Shown: in pieces, positions 18,134-27,655 of the stretch | Layout of the letters: every line of letters begins with the position of its first letter | How positions within the stretch are numbered: the stretch's first letter is position 1 | NCBI GenBank assembly: GCA_017847885.1 | Contig: JAGAUA010000008.1 | Coordinates: forward strand, 1-64,000 | DNA length: 64,000 nucleotides | Direction: 5' to 3' | DNA from: Oscillospiraceae bacterium | Lineage (GTDB): Bacteria > Bacillota > Clostridia > Oscillospirales > Ruminococcaceae | Notes under the pieces: generated by a model | Told to the model about the DNA's origin: nothing | The model's input: only the letters and a program-made list of their open reading frames with translations | The model's database searches: none | Position numbers and translations under genes: made by a program

Positions 18134-20536
18134 TCATTCCTCCGAATAAACCCTCTTTGCAATATCAACGGTTTCCTTTGCGTCCTTTGCGTAGAAATCC
18201 GCGCCTATCTTTTCGGCATATTCGGGGGTAAGAACTGCGCCGCCCACAACTATTTTACATGGCACATTGTTTTGGTGCAGAAGCTCAACGGTGTCCGCCA
18301 TTGCGCCGAGAGTGGTGGTCATCAGCGCGGAGAGTCCCACAAGCTTGACCTCGTGCTTCACAGCCGCTTCAAGTACGCTTTCGGGGGGGACGTCCTTGCC
18401 AAGGTCGATTACCTCAAAGCCGTAATTTTCAAGCAGCACCTTCACAATGTTCTTGCCGATGTCGTGAATGTCGCCCTTTACCGTGGCAAGCACAACCTTT
18501 CCCTTGCTCACGGTCTCGCCGTTTGTTTTCAGCATATGCTCCTTGATGACCTCAAACGCCGCCTGAGCAACGCCTGCCGCAGTAATAAGCTGGGGGAGAA
18601 AAATCCTGCCCGTCTCAAAGTCCGCGCCTGCCTTGTCCAGCGCAGGGATAAGCATATTGTCAACAATATCCATGGTATCGTGAGTTTTGAGAAGCTCCGC
18701 GGTAATTTTCGCACCCTCGGACTTCAAGCCGTTTGCGATAGCGGAGGGCAAGTCCATTGCGCCGCCCTTTGAAGCGCTGGGGGAAGCCGCCGCAGGTGCG
18801 CTCACCGAAGCGGTCACGGCGTTGTTTGCGTATGCCGCAATAAATTCGGAGGCGTTCTCGTCAATGTTGGCAAGCAGCTTGTACGCCCTCACAGCGCCCG
18901 TCATAAGCGCCGCGTTTGGGTTGATTATCGGCAGGTCAAGTCCGTTGGTAAGCGCCATTTGCAGGAAGTTGCAGTTTACAAGCTCGCGGCTGGGAAGTCC
19001 AAAGGAAATGTTTGAAACGCCCAACACGGTTTTGAGTCCCAGCTCGTTTTTTACGCGGTGTACGGCTTTCAGCGTCTCCATTGCGCCTGCCTGCTCCGCC
19101 GAAGCGGTAAGGGTAAGGCAGTCAATGAAAACGTCGCGCTTTGGTATGCCCAACTCCTGCGCACGGGCAAGAATTCTTTCCGCAATGGCAAAGCGGCCGT
19201 CCGCTTCCTTTGGTATGCCCCCCTCGTCCAGAGTAAGTCCCACAACCGCCGCGCCGTACTTCTTCACAAGTGGCAGGATAGCTTCAAGCGAGCCGCTCTC
19301 GCCGTTTACCGAGTTGACGATAGGCTTGCCGTTGTAAACGCGCAGCGCCGCTTCAAGCACGTCGGGACGGGTGGAGTCAAGCTGCAGGGGCAGGTCGGTC
19401 ACGCCCTGCAAAGCCTTTACCACCCTTACCATCATTTCCTTTTCGTCAATGTCGGGCAGACCCACGTTTACGTCCAGAATGTCCGCGCCTGCGTTTATCT
19501 GCTCGATAGCCTGACCGAGAATGTAGTCGATGTCGCCCTTTTTCAGCGCTTCCTTGAACAGCTTTTTGCCCGTGGGATTTATGCGCTCGCCGATGATGCG
19601 TGGCTGATTTATCTCAACGGTTTTTGCGGGAGTACATACCGCCGCGCCGATTTTCGCGTCCTGCCCCGTGTACTTCATGCCGCTAAGCCGCTTTACGACA
19701 GCGCGGATAAAATCGGGGGTCGTGCCGCAGCAGCCGCCTGCAAGCTTTACGCCGTACTTCACAAGTCCTGCGGCGCTTTCGGCAAACTCCTCGGGGGTAA
19801 CGTCATACTTGTTGGTAACGGGGTCGGGAAGACCTGCGTTGGGCTTAACGGCGATGGGCAGAGTCGTCCACCGAGAAAGCTCCGCGATAACAGGCTCAAG
19901 CTCACGAGGACCGAGAGAGCAATTCACGCCGATTGCCTCAACGCCAAGCCCCTCAAGGGTAAGCGCCATTGCCGAAACGGAGCAGCCCGTAAAGGTGCGC
20001 ATATTCTGCTCAAAGGTCATGGTGCAGATAATGGGCAGGTCGGAGTTTTCCTTTGCCGCAAGCACCGCCGCTTTCAGCTCGTAAAGGTCGGTCATGGTCT
20101 CGAACACCACCAAATCGGCGTCCGCGCCTGCAATGACTTGCTCCTTGAAAATGTCGTAAGCCTCCTCAAAGGTAAGGCTGCCCGTGGGCTCAAGAAGCTG
20201 ACCTATGGGACCTATGTCAAGGGCAACAAGGGTGCTTTCTACGCAGGCACTCCGCGCATTTTTTATTGCCGCAGGAATTATCTCGGAAACGGTTTTGCCC
20301 GTTTCTTCAAGCTTGTAGCGGTTTGCGCCGAAGGTGTTTGCGTAAACGATTTGCGCACCTGCACCTGCATATGCGCCGTGTATCTCGGTGAGCCACTCGG
20401 GCTTTTCAAGGTTGAGAAGCTCGGGCACGCCGCCCGTTTCCAGACCCTTTGCCTGGAGCATCGTACCCATTGCGCCGTCAAGGAAAACGAACTCGTTTTC
20501 GCTCAAAAGCCGCTGAAATTTTTCTTTTTTATTCAC
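18134..20536 (-). CDS. metH: cobalamin-dependent methionine synthase without activation domain
   Basis: 800 residues. Order: homocysteine S-methyltransferase barrel (about 1-300; zinc ligands in GVNCSLGP and GGCCGTTP), methyl-THF pterin-binding barrel (about 310-570; RINPTGKK), cobalamin cap, and B12-binding Rossmann domain with DIHDIGKNIV (the DxHxxG cobalt ligand). The roughly 330-residue reactivation domain of E. coli MetH is absent, and the upstream gene supplies a reactivation-domain homologue. The start is GTG at 20534-20536 with AGGAGG upstream. It overlaps the activation-protein gene by 8 bases. Confidence 0.93.
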   Translation of the reverse strand: MNKKEKFQRLLSENEFVFLDGAMGTMLQAKGLETGGVPELLNLEKPEWLTEIHGAYAGAGAQIVYANTFGANRYKLEETGKTVSEIIPAAIKNARSACVESTLVALDIGPIGQLLEPTGSLTFEEAYDIFKEQVIAGADADLVVFETMTDLYELKAAVLAAKENSDLPIICTMTFEQNMRTFTGCSVSAMALTLEGLGVEAIGVNCSLGPRELEPVIAELSRWTTLPIAVKPNAGLPDPVTNKYDVTPEEFAESAAGLVKYGVKLAGGCCGTTPDFIRAVVKRLSGMKYTGQDAKIGAAVCTPAKTVEINQPRIIGERINPTGKKLFKEALKKGDIDYILGQAIEQINAGADILDVNVGLPDIDEKEMMVRVVKALQGVTDLPLQLDSTRPDVLEAALRVYNGKPIVNSVNGESGSLEAILPLVKKYGAAVVGLTLDEGGIPKEADGRFAIAERILARAQELGIPKRDVFIDCLTLTASAEQAGAMETLKAVHRVKNELGLKTVLGVSNISFGLPSRELVNCNFLQMALTNGLDLPIINPNAALMTGAVRAYKLLANIDENASEFIAAYANNAVTASVSAPAAASPSASKGGAMDLPSAIANGLKSEGAKITAELLKTHDTMDIVDNMLIPALDKAGADFETGRIFLPQLITAAGVAQAAFEVIKEHMLKTNGETVSKGKVVLATVKGDIHDIGKNIVKVLLENYGFEVIDLGKDVPPESVLEAAVKHEVKLVGLSALMTTTLGAMADTVELLHQNNVPCKIVVGGAVLTPEYAEKIGADFYAKDAKETVDIAKRVYSEE

Positions 20537-21209
20537 CGCAGTGTCCTCCTGTTTTTCTGTATGCGCATTTTCCGCGCAGATTGCAAGCCTCGCAGCTTTG
20601 CCGTTTTCTTTCTATAGGATTTCGGGAAATGCCGATGACCGCCGTTACCGACTTTGTTGGCGTGAGCATTCCCGAAGCGCTCAGGCATATCCCTGCCGCC
20701 CGTGAAGCGTTTGCCGCCGCAAGGAAATCCCGTTGGGTATCAAGGGGAAAATCGCCGTACCCCGGGGAGAAACGCCATGTGGTAAAAAGCCCCTGGTGAC
20801 GGCTGCGTATCTCCTCCTCGGCAATGTCGCAGACCTGTTCCACCGCCGCGGAAGCAAGGCTGTCGGCGATAAGCGCCTTTGCCATGTCCTCCGCTTGAAG
20901 CAGGCGGATAAGCCTGTCCGCACCGTTTCCCAGAGTAGCGCACAAAAGCACCGCGGCATGACAGCCCGAAAGGTGCGCCGCGATATCCCTGCCGCGGAGG
21001 GAAAGCTTGTACCCCGAAAGAGTTACCTCGCTTTCGGAAATATCCGCGATTTCAGCCGTTACCCAGCAATATTTCGGCGTAATCTCACCAAGCAGCCGCC
21101 CCTCACATTCCTCCGCAAGAGCAGCGGTGACCTCGTCCGCCGTGCCGCGAATTCCCATATAACGGAAAGCCTCGTCACGGTTTATCCTATCAAGCCTGAC
21201 CGCACCCAT
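20529..21209 (-). CDS. stand-alone MetH reactivation-domain protein
   Basis: 226 residues resembling the vitamin B12-dependent methionine synthase activation domain. The RFSPGYGDFPL segment corresponds to the SAM-binding RPxxGYP motif of MetH. A C-terminal cysteine cluster (CEACNLRGKC...GGHC) could bind metal, which the classical domain lacks. It lies between metF and metH and overlaps both (TAATG with metF, 8 bases with metH), so the three are co-translated. It probably helps reductive methylation of inactivated cob(II)alamin; a similar split is known in Thermotoga. Confidence 0.8.
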   Translation of the reverse strand: MGAVRLDRINRDEAFRYMGIRGTADEVTAALAEECEGRLLGEITPKYCWVTAEIADISESEVTLSGYKLSLRGRDIAAHLSGCHAAVLLCATLGNGADRLIRLLQAEDMAKALIADSLASAAVEQVCDIAEEEIRSRHQGLFTTWRFSPGYGDFPLDTQRDFLAAANASRAAGICLSASGMLTPTKSVTAVIGISRNPIERKRQSCEACNLRGKCAYRKTGGHCGE

Positions 21210-22069
21210 TACAGCAGCGACCTTACGCTTTCGCTGATTTTCCGCGCAACGTAGGGGTTGTTCATGGTGTAAAGGTGTATGCCGTCAACGCCGTTTGAGA
21301 TAAGGTCAACGATCTGGTCTACCGCATAGGCGATACCTGCGTCGCGAAGAGCCTCGGGGTTGTGCTCATACTTCTGCATTACCTTTGCAAACTTGGCTGG
21401 CAGACTTGCGCCGCACATGGAGACCATGCGCTCAATTTGTGACTTGCTTGTTACGGGCATGATTCCTGCCTCAACGGGCACGGTTATGCCTGCAATGTCA
21501 AGCATTTCGCGGAATTTGTAGAATACATCATTGTCGAAGAAAAGCTGGGACATGAGATGCTCCGCGCCTGCCTCCACCTTGATTTTCAGATTTTTTATGT
21601 CCGCCGCAAGGCTTTCCGCCTCAAGGTGACATTCGGGGTAACAAGCCCCCGAAACGTGAAAATCGCCGTTTTCCTTGATAAAACGGGTCAGGTCGCTTGC
21701 ATATTCAAACTCGTGTTTGCGCGGAATATCGGGGTTCACGTCGCCGCGGAGAGCGAGAATGTTCTCCACGCCACGCTCCTTGAACTGTTCAAGCTGGGTG
21801 AGGACGCCCTCTTTGGTGCTGTAAACGCAGGTAAGGTGCGCCGCCGAGGGTATGCCAAGCTCACGCTGGATATATGATGCAATGTCGCAGGTGGTGGTGT
21901 CGGCAGGATTTCCACCTGCGCCGTAGGTAACGCTGATAAAGTCGGGGGACAGCGCTTTCAGCTCTGCAAGTGTGCTGTATATCGTATCCACGGGACTGTT
22001 CTTTTTAGGCGGAAAAACCTCGAAAGAGAACACGGTTTTTCCTTTTCCGAAAAGTGATGAAAGCTTCAT
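21209..22069 (-). CDS. metF: 5,10-methylenetetrahydrofolate reductase
   Basis: 286-residue flavoprotein TIM barrel that makes 5-methyl-THF, the methyl donor for MetH. FEVFPPKK near the N terminus, SVTYGAGG, the NILALRGD loop and SQLFFDNDVFYKF are typical. The start ATG has GAAAGGA upstream. Its stop overlaps the next start as TAATG. It lies 17 bases after the sialate esterase gene on the same strand. Confidence 0.95.
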   Translation of the reverse strand: MKLSSLFGKGKTVFSFEVFPPKKNSPVDTIYSTLAELKALSPDFISVTYGAGGNPADTTTCDIASYIQRELGIPSAAHLTCVYSTKEGVLTQLEQFKERGVENILALRGDVNPDIPRKHEFEYASDLTRFIKENGDFHVSGACYPECHLEAESLAADIKNLKIKVEAGAEHLMSQLFFDNDVFYKFREMLDIAGITVPVEAGIMPVTSKSQIERMVSMCGASLPAKFAKVMQKYEHNPEALRDAGIAYAVDQIVDLISNGVDGIHLYTMNNPYVARKISESVRSLL

Positions 22070-22086
22070 TTATGTTGTATCCTTTC

Positions 22087-23610
22087 TTATTCATCGTTCA
22101 TGCTTGTTCTGAATGGTGCAACGGGTATGCCGTTCTTGGAGAAAAGCGTCACCTCGCCGTAGTTTACCCAGTTGTACCGCAGATAAACGGGCTTTGGCAC
22201 GCTGTCGGAGCGCACGAAAATTTTGTCGCCCCGAAGCTCGGCATTTGCAGCGGAGTAAACCTTGTCTGCACCTGCGATCTCGAAGCCCGTAACGCTTTCG
22301 CCCCGCACCTCAAAGCCGTCCTTTGCGTGGTCGAAGCTGAGGAGCATACCCCCGTCGGTGTACTCGCAGGACTTGTATATCGCGCCGTAAGCCTCGTCCG
22401 CGGAAATCTTTCCGTACACATGATAAAGGGCTTGGAGAGCAAGCCGTTCGCCCACAGGTTCTTTTTCCGTGGGGTGGATATTGCCGTACTCGCCCTTGTC
22501 GAGAATTACCGCAATGCCCGTGTTTTTCGTGGTTTGGTGTACCCTCATCTGCGCCTCGCGGATAAGGCACCAATTCTTGCGGTCCTCCTCGCCGCGGTTG
22601 AGGAACATGGGCAGCTGAACGCAGATAAAGGGCAAGTTGTCGTCCTCCCAATCGGAGCGCCACTGCTCGATAAGCAGCTTGAACAGCTTGTAGTACATCT
22701 TCGGCTTGTGGTCGTCGCTTTCGCCTTGGTAGTAAATGAAGCCTGCAAGGGTGTAGGGGCATACGCGGCTCAGCATGGTCTCGTACACGCCCCCTGCTCT
22801 GAACGGCGACTTGGGACCCAGCGGCTCGGGGTAACGGCAAGGTCCTGCAAAGGCTTGTGCGTCGTCCCAGCTTCCCTCGGGATTTTTCGAGTAGAACTCG
22901 TTTATTTTGGGCTGCCACTCGGCAACGTAATCCTCATACTCTTTCAGCTCGCGGAGGTACTCCTCAAAGGTCTTGCCCTCCATAGCCTTGTCGTACTCGT
23001 CAACATAGGTCTTGGTGTCGATATCTTTTTCAAGCAGGTCGCGGCTTATCCATGCGGAAGCGGAAGTGCCGCCCCAGTTGCAGCCGATAACGCCAACGGT
23101 AACGCCCAGCTTTTCGGAAAGCATTTTCGCAAAGTAGTATCCCACCGCAGAATACGCCGCCGCCGTGTCGGGAGCGGCAATGCTCCACCGATTGTTCCTC
23201 TCGGCAAAGTGGAAATAATCGTCTATGTACGCGATTTTCTGGGTGTAATAAAACCGCACGTTCACGTCCTTGATGTTAGCAAGTACTTCTCTGCCGTTCA
23301 GGGAGTTTTGCAGCTCCAGCTCCATGTTGGACTGACCGCCCGCAAGCCATACCTCGCCGATCATAACATCGCTGAAAATAAGCTCTCCGCCCTTGTCGTC
23401 GCGGACTTTCAGCTCGTATGGACCTCCTGCCTCCATGGGTGGGAAAACCGCGTGCCAGCGGTTGTTTGCCGTATCCGCAGTAACGGTTTGCCCGTTCAGC
23501 TCCGCGGTGATTTTCGTGCCGCCGTAAGCGCAGCCCCAAACGTTGATATTTTTATTTCTTTGAAGCACCATATGGTCGGTAAAAATAGGTGCAAGGTCAA
23601 AACACGCCAT
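22087..23610 (-). CDS. sialate O-acetylesterase-like protein
   Basis: 507 residues of the SGNH-type sialate O-acetylesterase family. The nucleophile block is GGQSNMELEL (about 90-99), with CNWGGTSASAW and YYQGESDDHK further on carrying conserved Gly/Asn/Glu residues. There is no signal peptide (MACFDLAPIF), so it should act in the cytoplasm on imported acetylated sugars. It has its own promoter and AGGAGG site. Its position 17 bases ahead of metF suggests co-transcription with methionine genes, an odd pairing. Confidence 0.85.
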   Translation of the reverse strand: MACFDLAPIFTDHMVLQRNKNINVWGCAYGGTKITAELNGQTVTADTANNRWHAVFPPMEAGGPYELKVRDDKGGELIFSDVMIGEVWLAGGQSNMELELQNSLNGREVLANIKDVNVRFYYTQKIAYIDDYFHFAERNNRWSIAAPDTAAAYSAVGYYFAKMLSEKLGVTVGVIGCNWGGTSASAWISRDLLEKDIDTKTYVDEYDKAMEGKTFEEYLRELKEYEDYVAEWQPKINEFYSKNPEGSWDDAQAFAGPCRYPEPLGPKSPFRAGGVYETMLSRVCPYTLAGFIYYQGESDDHKPKMYYKLFKLLIEQWRSDWEDDNLPFICVQLPMFLNRGEEDRKNWCLIREAQMRVHQTTKNTGIAVILDKGEYGNIHPTEKEPVGERLALQALYHVYGKISADEAYGAIYKSCEYTDGGMLLSFDHAKDGFEVRGESVTGFEIAGADKVYSAANAELRGDKIFVRSDSVPKPVYLRYNWVNYGEVTLFSKNGIPVAPFRTSMNDE

Positions 23611-23658
23611 AAAAATCCTCCTATTTCCGAAAATAGATTTGTGAAAATATACACATTA

Positions 23659-23687
23659 ATTTTACCTCAAATCTCCGACAAAATCAA
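23659..23687 (-). promoter_or_regulatory. promoter of the esterase-metF-metH operon
   Basis: On the minus strand TTGATT (23687-23682), 17-base spacer and TAAAAT (23664-23659), about 50 bases before the start codon. No SAM or cobalamin riboswitch fits in the short leader. Confidence 0.65.
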
Positions 23688-23736
23688 TAGGTATTTCCGA
23701 AAAATCGGCGTTTATGTGAAAAAATTTAAAAAATGC

Positions 23737-23765
23737 TTGCAAAAAGAAATTAAATGTGCTATAAT
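23737..23765 (+). promoter_or_regulatory. promoter of the SRP RNA
   Basis: TTGCAA (23737-23742), 17-base spacer, TATAAT (23760-23765). Transcription should start near 23772, just before the RNA's closing stem. Confidence 0.8.
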
Positions 23766-23786
23766 AAATAACACTTACGGATTTAT

Positions 23787-23908
23787 CCGATATATAGGTG
23801 TGCGGGCCCTGTGCAACGGAACACCGTGAACCATGTCAGGCGGGGAACCGAGCAGCATTAAGCGGAACGTTTTGTGTGCCGCAGCAAGCCTGCACACCTA
23901 TGTATCGG
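23787..23908 (+). ncRNA. ffs: bacterial signal recognition particle RNA (small type)
   Basis: The apical domain reads CATGTCAGGCGGGGAACCGA then GCAGCATTAAGCGG, matching the conserved GUCAGG...GGAA...AGCAGC motif that binds Ffh. The ends form a long nearly perfect stem: CCGATATATAGGTGTGCGGGC pairs with GCCTGCACACCTATGTATCGG. TATTTTTTT directly after (23911-23919) acts as terminator. The location upstream of dnaX-ybaB-recR matches the scr locus of Bacillus. It targets membrane and secreted proteins co-translationally. Exact ends are approximate. Confidence 0.92.
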
Positions 23909-23931
23909 ATTATTTTTTTGGTGAAAGACTT

Positions 23932-24855
23932 ATGATGAATTTCTGGAAAAAGCTTTTTGCAAGACTTGCGGAAATTTCTCCGTATATACTCGTGTTTTCG
24001 ATTATCTGCGGCAGCTTCGGCGCATATCTCTCAGCGGCGGAGTACGGCGCGGAAACGGTTCGCCGGTGCCTTGCCCCTGTGCTTGTCAGCTTTATTCCTG
24101 CGGTCATCTTCGCGATGGGAGCATACCTGCTGTTCGGCACGGAATCCGCCGAGATAAGAAACGGAGTAAGGCTGGGCGGCTTTGACAGAATGCTTGTCTA
24201 CCGCTGCTTCGGCAGGGACGGTTACACGAAAAAGCTGAAAAATGCCGTCGTGGATATGCACGTCATGGACTTCAACTCGGCGCTGGATGCAATGAAGGAG
24301 CTTGAAGAGGAAAAGCTAAGCGAAAGGCAGCGGTCGGTGCTTTATTTTTATATGGGAAGATGCTACCAGCTTATGGGGTATCCCACCAACGGCGCGAAAT
24401 ATTTTCTGGACGCTATCGACTTGGGTCTGAAGCTGAACGATACATACCTGCTTGCGGCAAGGTGCTGCGCCCAGAACGGAAGCTTCGACAAGGCGCTGGA
24501 GCTTTACGGCGTGCTTGTGGAAAGAGACTGCAGCTTTGATTTTATCTATACCGACATGGGTATCGCGTACCTCAAAATGGGGGACGGCGAAAAGGCTCTG
24601 GAGTATTTCAACATATCCCTTGATGAGGGCAGGAATTACGCCTTTGCTCTCGGGGGCTGCTCCCTTGCGTACCTGCAAATGAAAGACTTGGAGAAAAGCA
24701 GGGAATACTACCAAAAGGCGCTTTTGTGCAACATGGACGACGTAAGCGGCTTCAAGATTTTTTACTGCAACATCGCGGAAGCGGTTGGACTTATAGACGA
24801 AATTGACCCTCATATGAAGGAAAAAAACATACAGAAGCAGGAGATTTCCTTGTAA
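23932..24855 (+). CDS. TPR-repeat membrane protein
   Basis: 307 residues from ATG 23932 (ATG 23935 also possible). Two N-terminal hydrophobic segments (about 15-40 and 46-70) are followed by about 230 residues of tetratricopeptide-like repeats, for example KALELYGVLVERDCSFDFIY and KALEYFNISLDEGRNYAFAL. TPRs are probably cytoplasmic protein-interaction scaffolds. The ribosome site is weak (GTGAAAGA). It lies between the SRP RNA and dnaX, and the dnaX start is 12 bases after its stop. The function is not identifiable. Confidence 0.8.
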   Translation: MMNFWKKLFARLAEISPYILVFSIICGSFGAYLSAAEYGAETVRRCLAPVLVSFIPAVIFAMGAYLLFGTESAEIRNGVRLGGFDRMLVYRCFGRDGYTKKLKNAVVDMHVMDFNSALDAMKELEEEKLSERQRSVLYFYMGRCYQLMGYPTNGAKYFLDAIDLGLKLNDTYLLAARCCAQNGSFDKALELYGVLVERDCSFDFIYTDMGIAYLKMGDGEKALEYFNISLDEGRNYAFALGGCSLAYLQMKDLEKSREYYQKALLCNMDDVSGFKIFYCNIAEAVGLIDEIDPHMKEKNIQKQEISL

Positions 24856-24867
24856 GGAGTGAATGAG

Positions 24868-26460
24868 ATGTATAAGGCGCTTTACAGAAAATACCGTCCG
24901 ATGACCTTTGACGACGTTGTTTCACAGCCCCATATCACTACAACTCTGCGCAATCAGCTTATTAACGGAAAAACCGCGCACGCCTACCTCTTTACAGGCT
25001 CTCGCGGCACGGGCAAGACCACCTGCGCAAGGATACTTGCAAAGGCGCTGAACTGCCTGCACCCCGTTGACGGAAACCCCTGCCTTGAATGTGAGATATG
25101 CCGCGACGCGGACGAAAACGCACTTGCGGATATTATCGAGATAGACGCGGCTTCAAACAACGGCGTGGACGACGTCCGCGACCTGCGTGACGGCGCGGTG
25201 TATACGGCAGAGCGGTGCAAGTACAAGGTGTATATCATCGACGAGGTGCATATGCTTTCAAAGGAAGCATTTAACGCCCTGCTGAAAATTATGGAGGAAC
25301 CCCCTCCCCACGTTAAATTTATTCTGGCAACAACCGAAATACACAAGGTTCTGCCCACCATACTTTCACGCTGTCAGCGGTATGACTTCCGACGGATACT
25401 GCCTCAGGACATCACCGAGCGGCTGATGTACGTTGCAGGGCAGGAGAATATAAACCTCGACCGTGACGCGGCGGAGCTTATTGCAAAGACCGCGGACGGC
25501 GGTATGCGTGACGCGCTGTCGCTCCTTGACCAGTGCATTGCCTTTTCCGAGAACGTGACACTTGATATAGTTTCGGGCGCGGCGGGAATTGCGGGGCGCG
25601 AGCCTGTTTTCGATATCCTCGAAGCAATTGCAGACCGGGACGCGGCAAGGGCAATGGGTGTTATCGACAAGCTTTACGGTATGTCCAAGGATATGCAGAA
25701 GCTTTGCGAGGAGCTTATTGCGCAGTTCAGAAACGTGATGATGGCGAAAGCCGTCCCCGAAAATGCGGAGCTGCTTGTGTGTATGCCAAGCGAGATACAG
25801 CGTATCAAGGCGCTTGCGGACAGGCTTTCCCAAGACGAGATAATGGGTATTCTGGATACTCTCCAACGCTCAAACGAGCGCATCGCAAGGGTCAGCGCAA
25901 AGCGTGTGGAAATGGAAATGTGCCTGCTTAAATTGTGCAATTCACGGCAGACGGCGGAAAGCGGCGCGGCAAACGCGGAGCTTCTTGCAAAGATAGATAT
26001 GCTGGAAAAGCGGCTTGCGGCGCAGCCCGTGCAGCCCGTTCAGCAGGCGGCGTATGCACCCGTGCAGAGACCCGACCCGAAGCCACGATATGCCCCAAAA
26101 CAGCAGAACGAGGCGGCGGACGTAAGCAAGCTAAAGCCCGAGGACTTCACCGAGGAAACAAGGTGGCAGGATATACTTGAAAAGTTTGCGGAGATATGCC
26201 CGTCGGTATCGGGTGCGTTAAACGGTTCCCGTGCGGTAAAGGGCGGCGGCTATATGCTTATCTATACCGAAAGCAGCTTCTTTATGAACCTTCTGCGGAA
26301 CAAGGAAAACGCCGAAAAGCTGAAAGAGGCGATACGCATTGTTACGGGCGAAAGCTACGTGATAAAGGCGAAATGCACCGCTCCCCAAAACGGCGGTGGC
26401 TCGGACAAGCTGCAAAGCGTGCTGGACAAGGCACGGGAAAACAATATTCCCGTTGAGTAA
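24868..26460 (+). CDS. dnaX: DNA polymerase III subunit gamma/tau
   Basis: 530-residue clamp-loader ATPase. Walker A is GSRGTGKTT (44-52), followed by the zinc module C-x-C/CxxC (CLHPVDGNPCLECEIC), Walker B IIDEVHMLS and the sensor 1 LSRCQRYDF. Domain III and a C-terminal tau-like region with Pro/Gln-rich linker follow. The ATG at 24868 is chosen over GTG 24859 because AAGGAG ends at 24859. No A-AAA-AAG slippage heptamer was seen, so a separate gamma form is not indicated. Synteny dnaX-ybaB-recR is conserved. Confidence 0.95.
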   Translation: MYKALYRKYRPMTFDDVVSQPHITTTLRNQLINGKTAHAYLFTGSRGTGKTTCARILAKALNCLHPVDGNPCLECEICRDADENALADIIEIDAASNNGVDDVRDLRDGAVYTAERCKYKVYIIDEVHMLSKEAFNALLKIMEEPPPHVKFILATTEIHKVLPTILSRCQRYDFRRILPQDITERLMYVAGQENINLDRDAAELIAKTADGGMRDALSLLDQCIAFSENVTLDIVSGAAGIAGREPVFDILEAIADRDAARAMGVIDKLYGMSKDMQKLCEELIAQFRNVMMAKAVPENAELLVCMPSEIQRIKALADRLSQDEIMGILDTLQRSNERIARVSAKRVEMEMCLLKLCNSRQTAESGAANAELLAKIDMLEKRLAAQPVQPVQQAAYAPVQRPDPKPRYAPKQQNEAADVSKLKPEDFTEETRWQDILEKFAEICPSVSGALNGSRAVKGGGYMLIYTESSFFMNLLRNKENAEKLKEAIRIVTGESYVIKAKCTAPQNGGGSDKLQSVLDKARENNIPVE

Positions 26461-26573
26461 GTCGGATACCTCTTTGAGGTGACCATAAATCAAAATATTC
26501 ACGAAATGCTTTCCGCCGATGGGCATTTCGGTTAAAATTACAAGTTTTTGCGGCGGAGAAACGGAGTTTTAAA

Positions 26574-26921
26574 ATGAAAGCAAGATTACCACAGGGAATG
26601 GGCGGCGGCGCTCAGAATATGAACGGCATGATCAAGCAGGCTCAGAAAATGCAGGCGCAGATCACCGAGCTTCAGGAAGATATCGAGAACAGAGAGTTCT
26701 CAACCACTGTCGGCGGCGGCGCTGTCGAGGTAACAATGAACGGACGCAGGGAGATCAAGAGCCTTAACATCAAGCCCGAGGTGGTTGACCCCGAGGACGT
26801 TGAGATGCTCCAGGACCTTATCATCAGCGCGTTCAACGACACCGTAAAGCAGATCGAGGAGACCTCCGAAAAGGAGATGGGCGCGATCACAGGCGGCGTT
26901 TCGTTCCCCGGCTTGTTCTAA
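26574..26921 (+). CDS. YbaB/EbfC-family nucleoid-associated protein
   Basis: 115 residues. It starts with a Gly/Met-rich segment (MKARLPQGMGGGAQNMNGMI), then the YbaB core with KQAQKMQAQITELQ, GGGAVEVTMNGRREI and a long C-terminal helix. These dimers bind DNA and are nearly always between dnaX and recR, as here. Confidence 0.93.
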   Translation: MKARLPQGMGGGAQNMNGMIKQAQKMQAQITELQEDIENREFSTTVGGGAVEVTMNGRREIKSLNIKPEVVDPEDVEMLQDLIISAFNDTVKQIEETSEKEMGAITGGVSFPGLF

Positions 26922-26933
26922 GGAATTTTTATA

Positions 26934-26968
26934 GACGGCATATGCGGCTGACCGTGTGTGCCGCCTTG
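26934..26968 (+). terminator. hairpin between ybaB and recR
   Basis: A stem of about 13 bp with one mismatch (26934-26947 with 26952-26965) and CTGA loop, followed by TTGATTTT and the recR ribosome site. It is a weak terminator or attenuator; its form resembles the purM-purN hairpin. Confidence 0.4.
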
Positions 26969-26984
26969 ATTTTCGGAGGTATTT

Positions 26985-27587
26985 ATGGCTAACAACACCG
27001 CATTGCCCCTTGTGCTGCTTGCAGAGCAGTTTGCAAAGCTTCCGGGCATTGGCATGAAAAGCGCACAGCGGCTTGCTTACCACGTTATGAGCATGACTGA
27101 CGAGGAGGCGCAGGACTTTGCCGACGCTATAATCCGCGCCCACAGCACGGTGAAATGCTGTACCGAGTGCCAAAATCTGACCGAGGGGGACGTATGCCCC
27201 ATATGCGCCGACGATACCCGTGACCACGGCGTAATCTGCGTTGTGGAGACCCCCAAGGACATTTCCGCTTTCGAGCGCACCAAGGAATATAACGGCGTGT
27301 ACCACGTTCTGCACGGGCTTATCTCGCCGCTGGACGGCATTACTCCCGACAAAATTCGGTTGAAAGAACTGCTTGCGCGGATACAAAAAGGCGGCGTAAA
27401 CGAGGTCATTATGGCGACAAATCCCACCGTGGAGGGTGAGGCAACGGCGATGTACATTTCCAAGCTGTTAAAGCCGCTGGGTGTAAAGGTCACAAGGCTT
27501 GCTTTCGGTCTGCCAATAGGCGGCACGCTGGAATATGCCGATGAGGTAACGCTTTTCAAGGCTTTGGAAAACCGAAATGAAATTTGA
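26985..27587 (+). CDS. recR: recombination protein RecR
   Basis: 200 residues. HhH region [17 protein letters not shown], then a zinc finger [17 protein letters not shown], then the Toprim domain with VVETPKD and [16 protein letters not shown]. It works with RecF and RecO in gap repair. Start ATG 26985 follows CGGAGGT. Canonical length and synteny. Confidence 0.97.
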   Translation: MANNTALPLVLLAEQFAKLPGIGMKSAQRLAYHVMSMTDEEAQDFADAIIRAHSTVKCCTECQNLTEGDVCPICADDTRDHGVICVVETPKDISAFERTKEYNGVYHVLHGLISPLDGITPDKIRLKELLARIQKGGVNEVIMATNPTVEGEATAMYISKLLKPLGVKVTRLAFGLPIGGTLEYADEVTLFKALENRNEI

Positions 27588-27655
27588 TGTTTTGTGCATA
27601 ATCAAGCGGCTTTGATGTATAATATTGTAGTAAATGACGAAAAATAAAAAAGGGA

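Noticed and set aside
19058..20617. 519-residue plus-strand ORF across metH
   Set aside because: It overlaps all of metH on the other strand, matches no family and is low in conserved motifs; metH is certain.
22054..23829. 591-residue plus-strand ORF
   Set aside because: Antisense to the sialate esterase and its promoter; no ribosome site or recognisable domain.
24868..26460. Programmed frameshift in dnaX making gamma
   Set aside because: No A-AAA-AAG slippery sequence was found in the gene.
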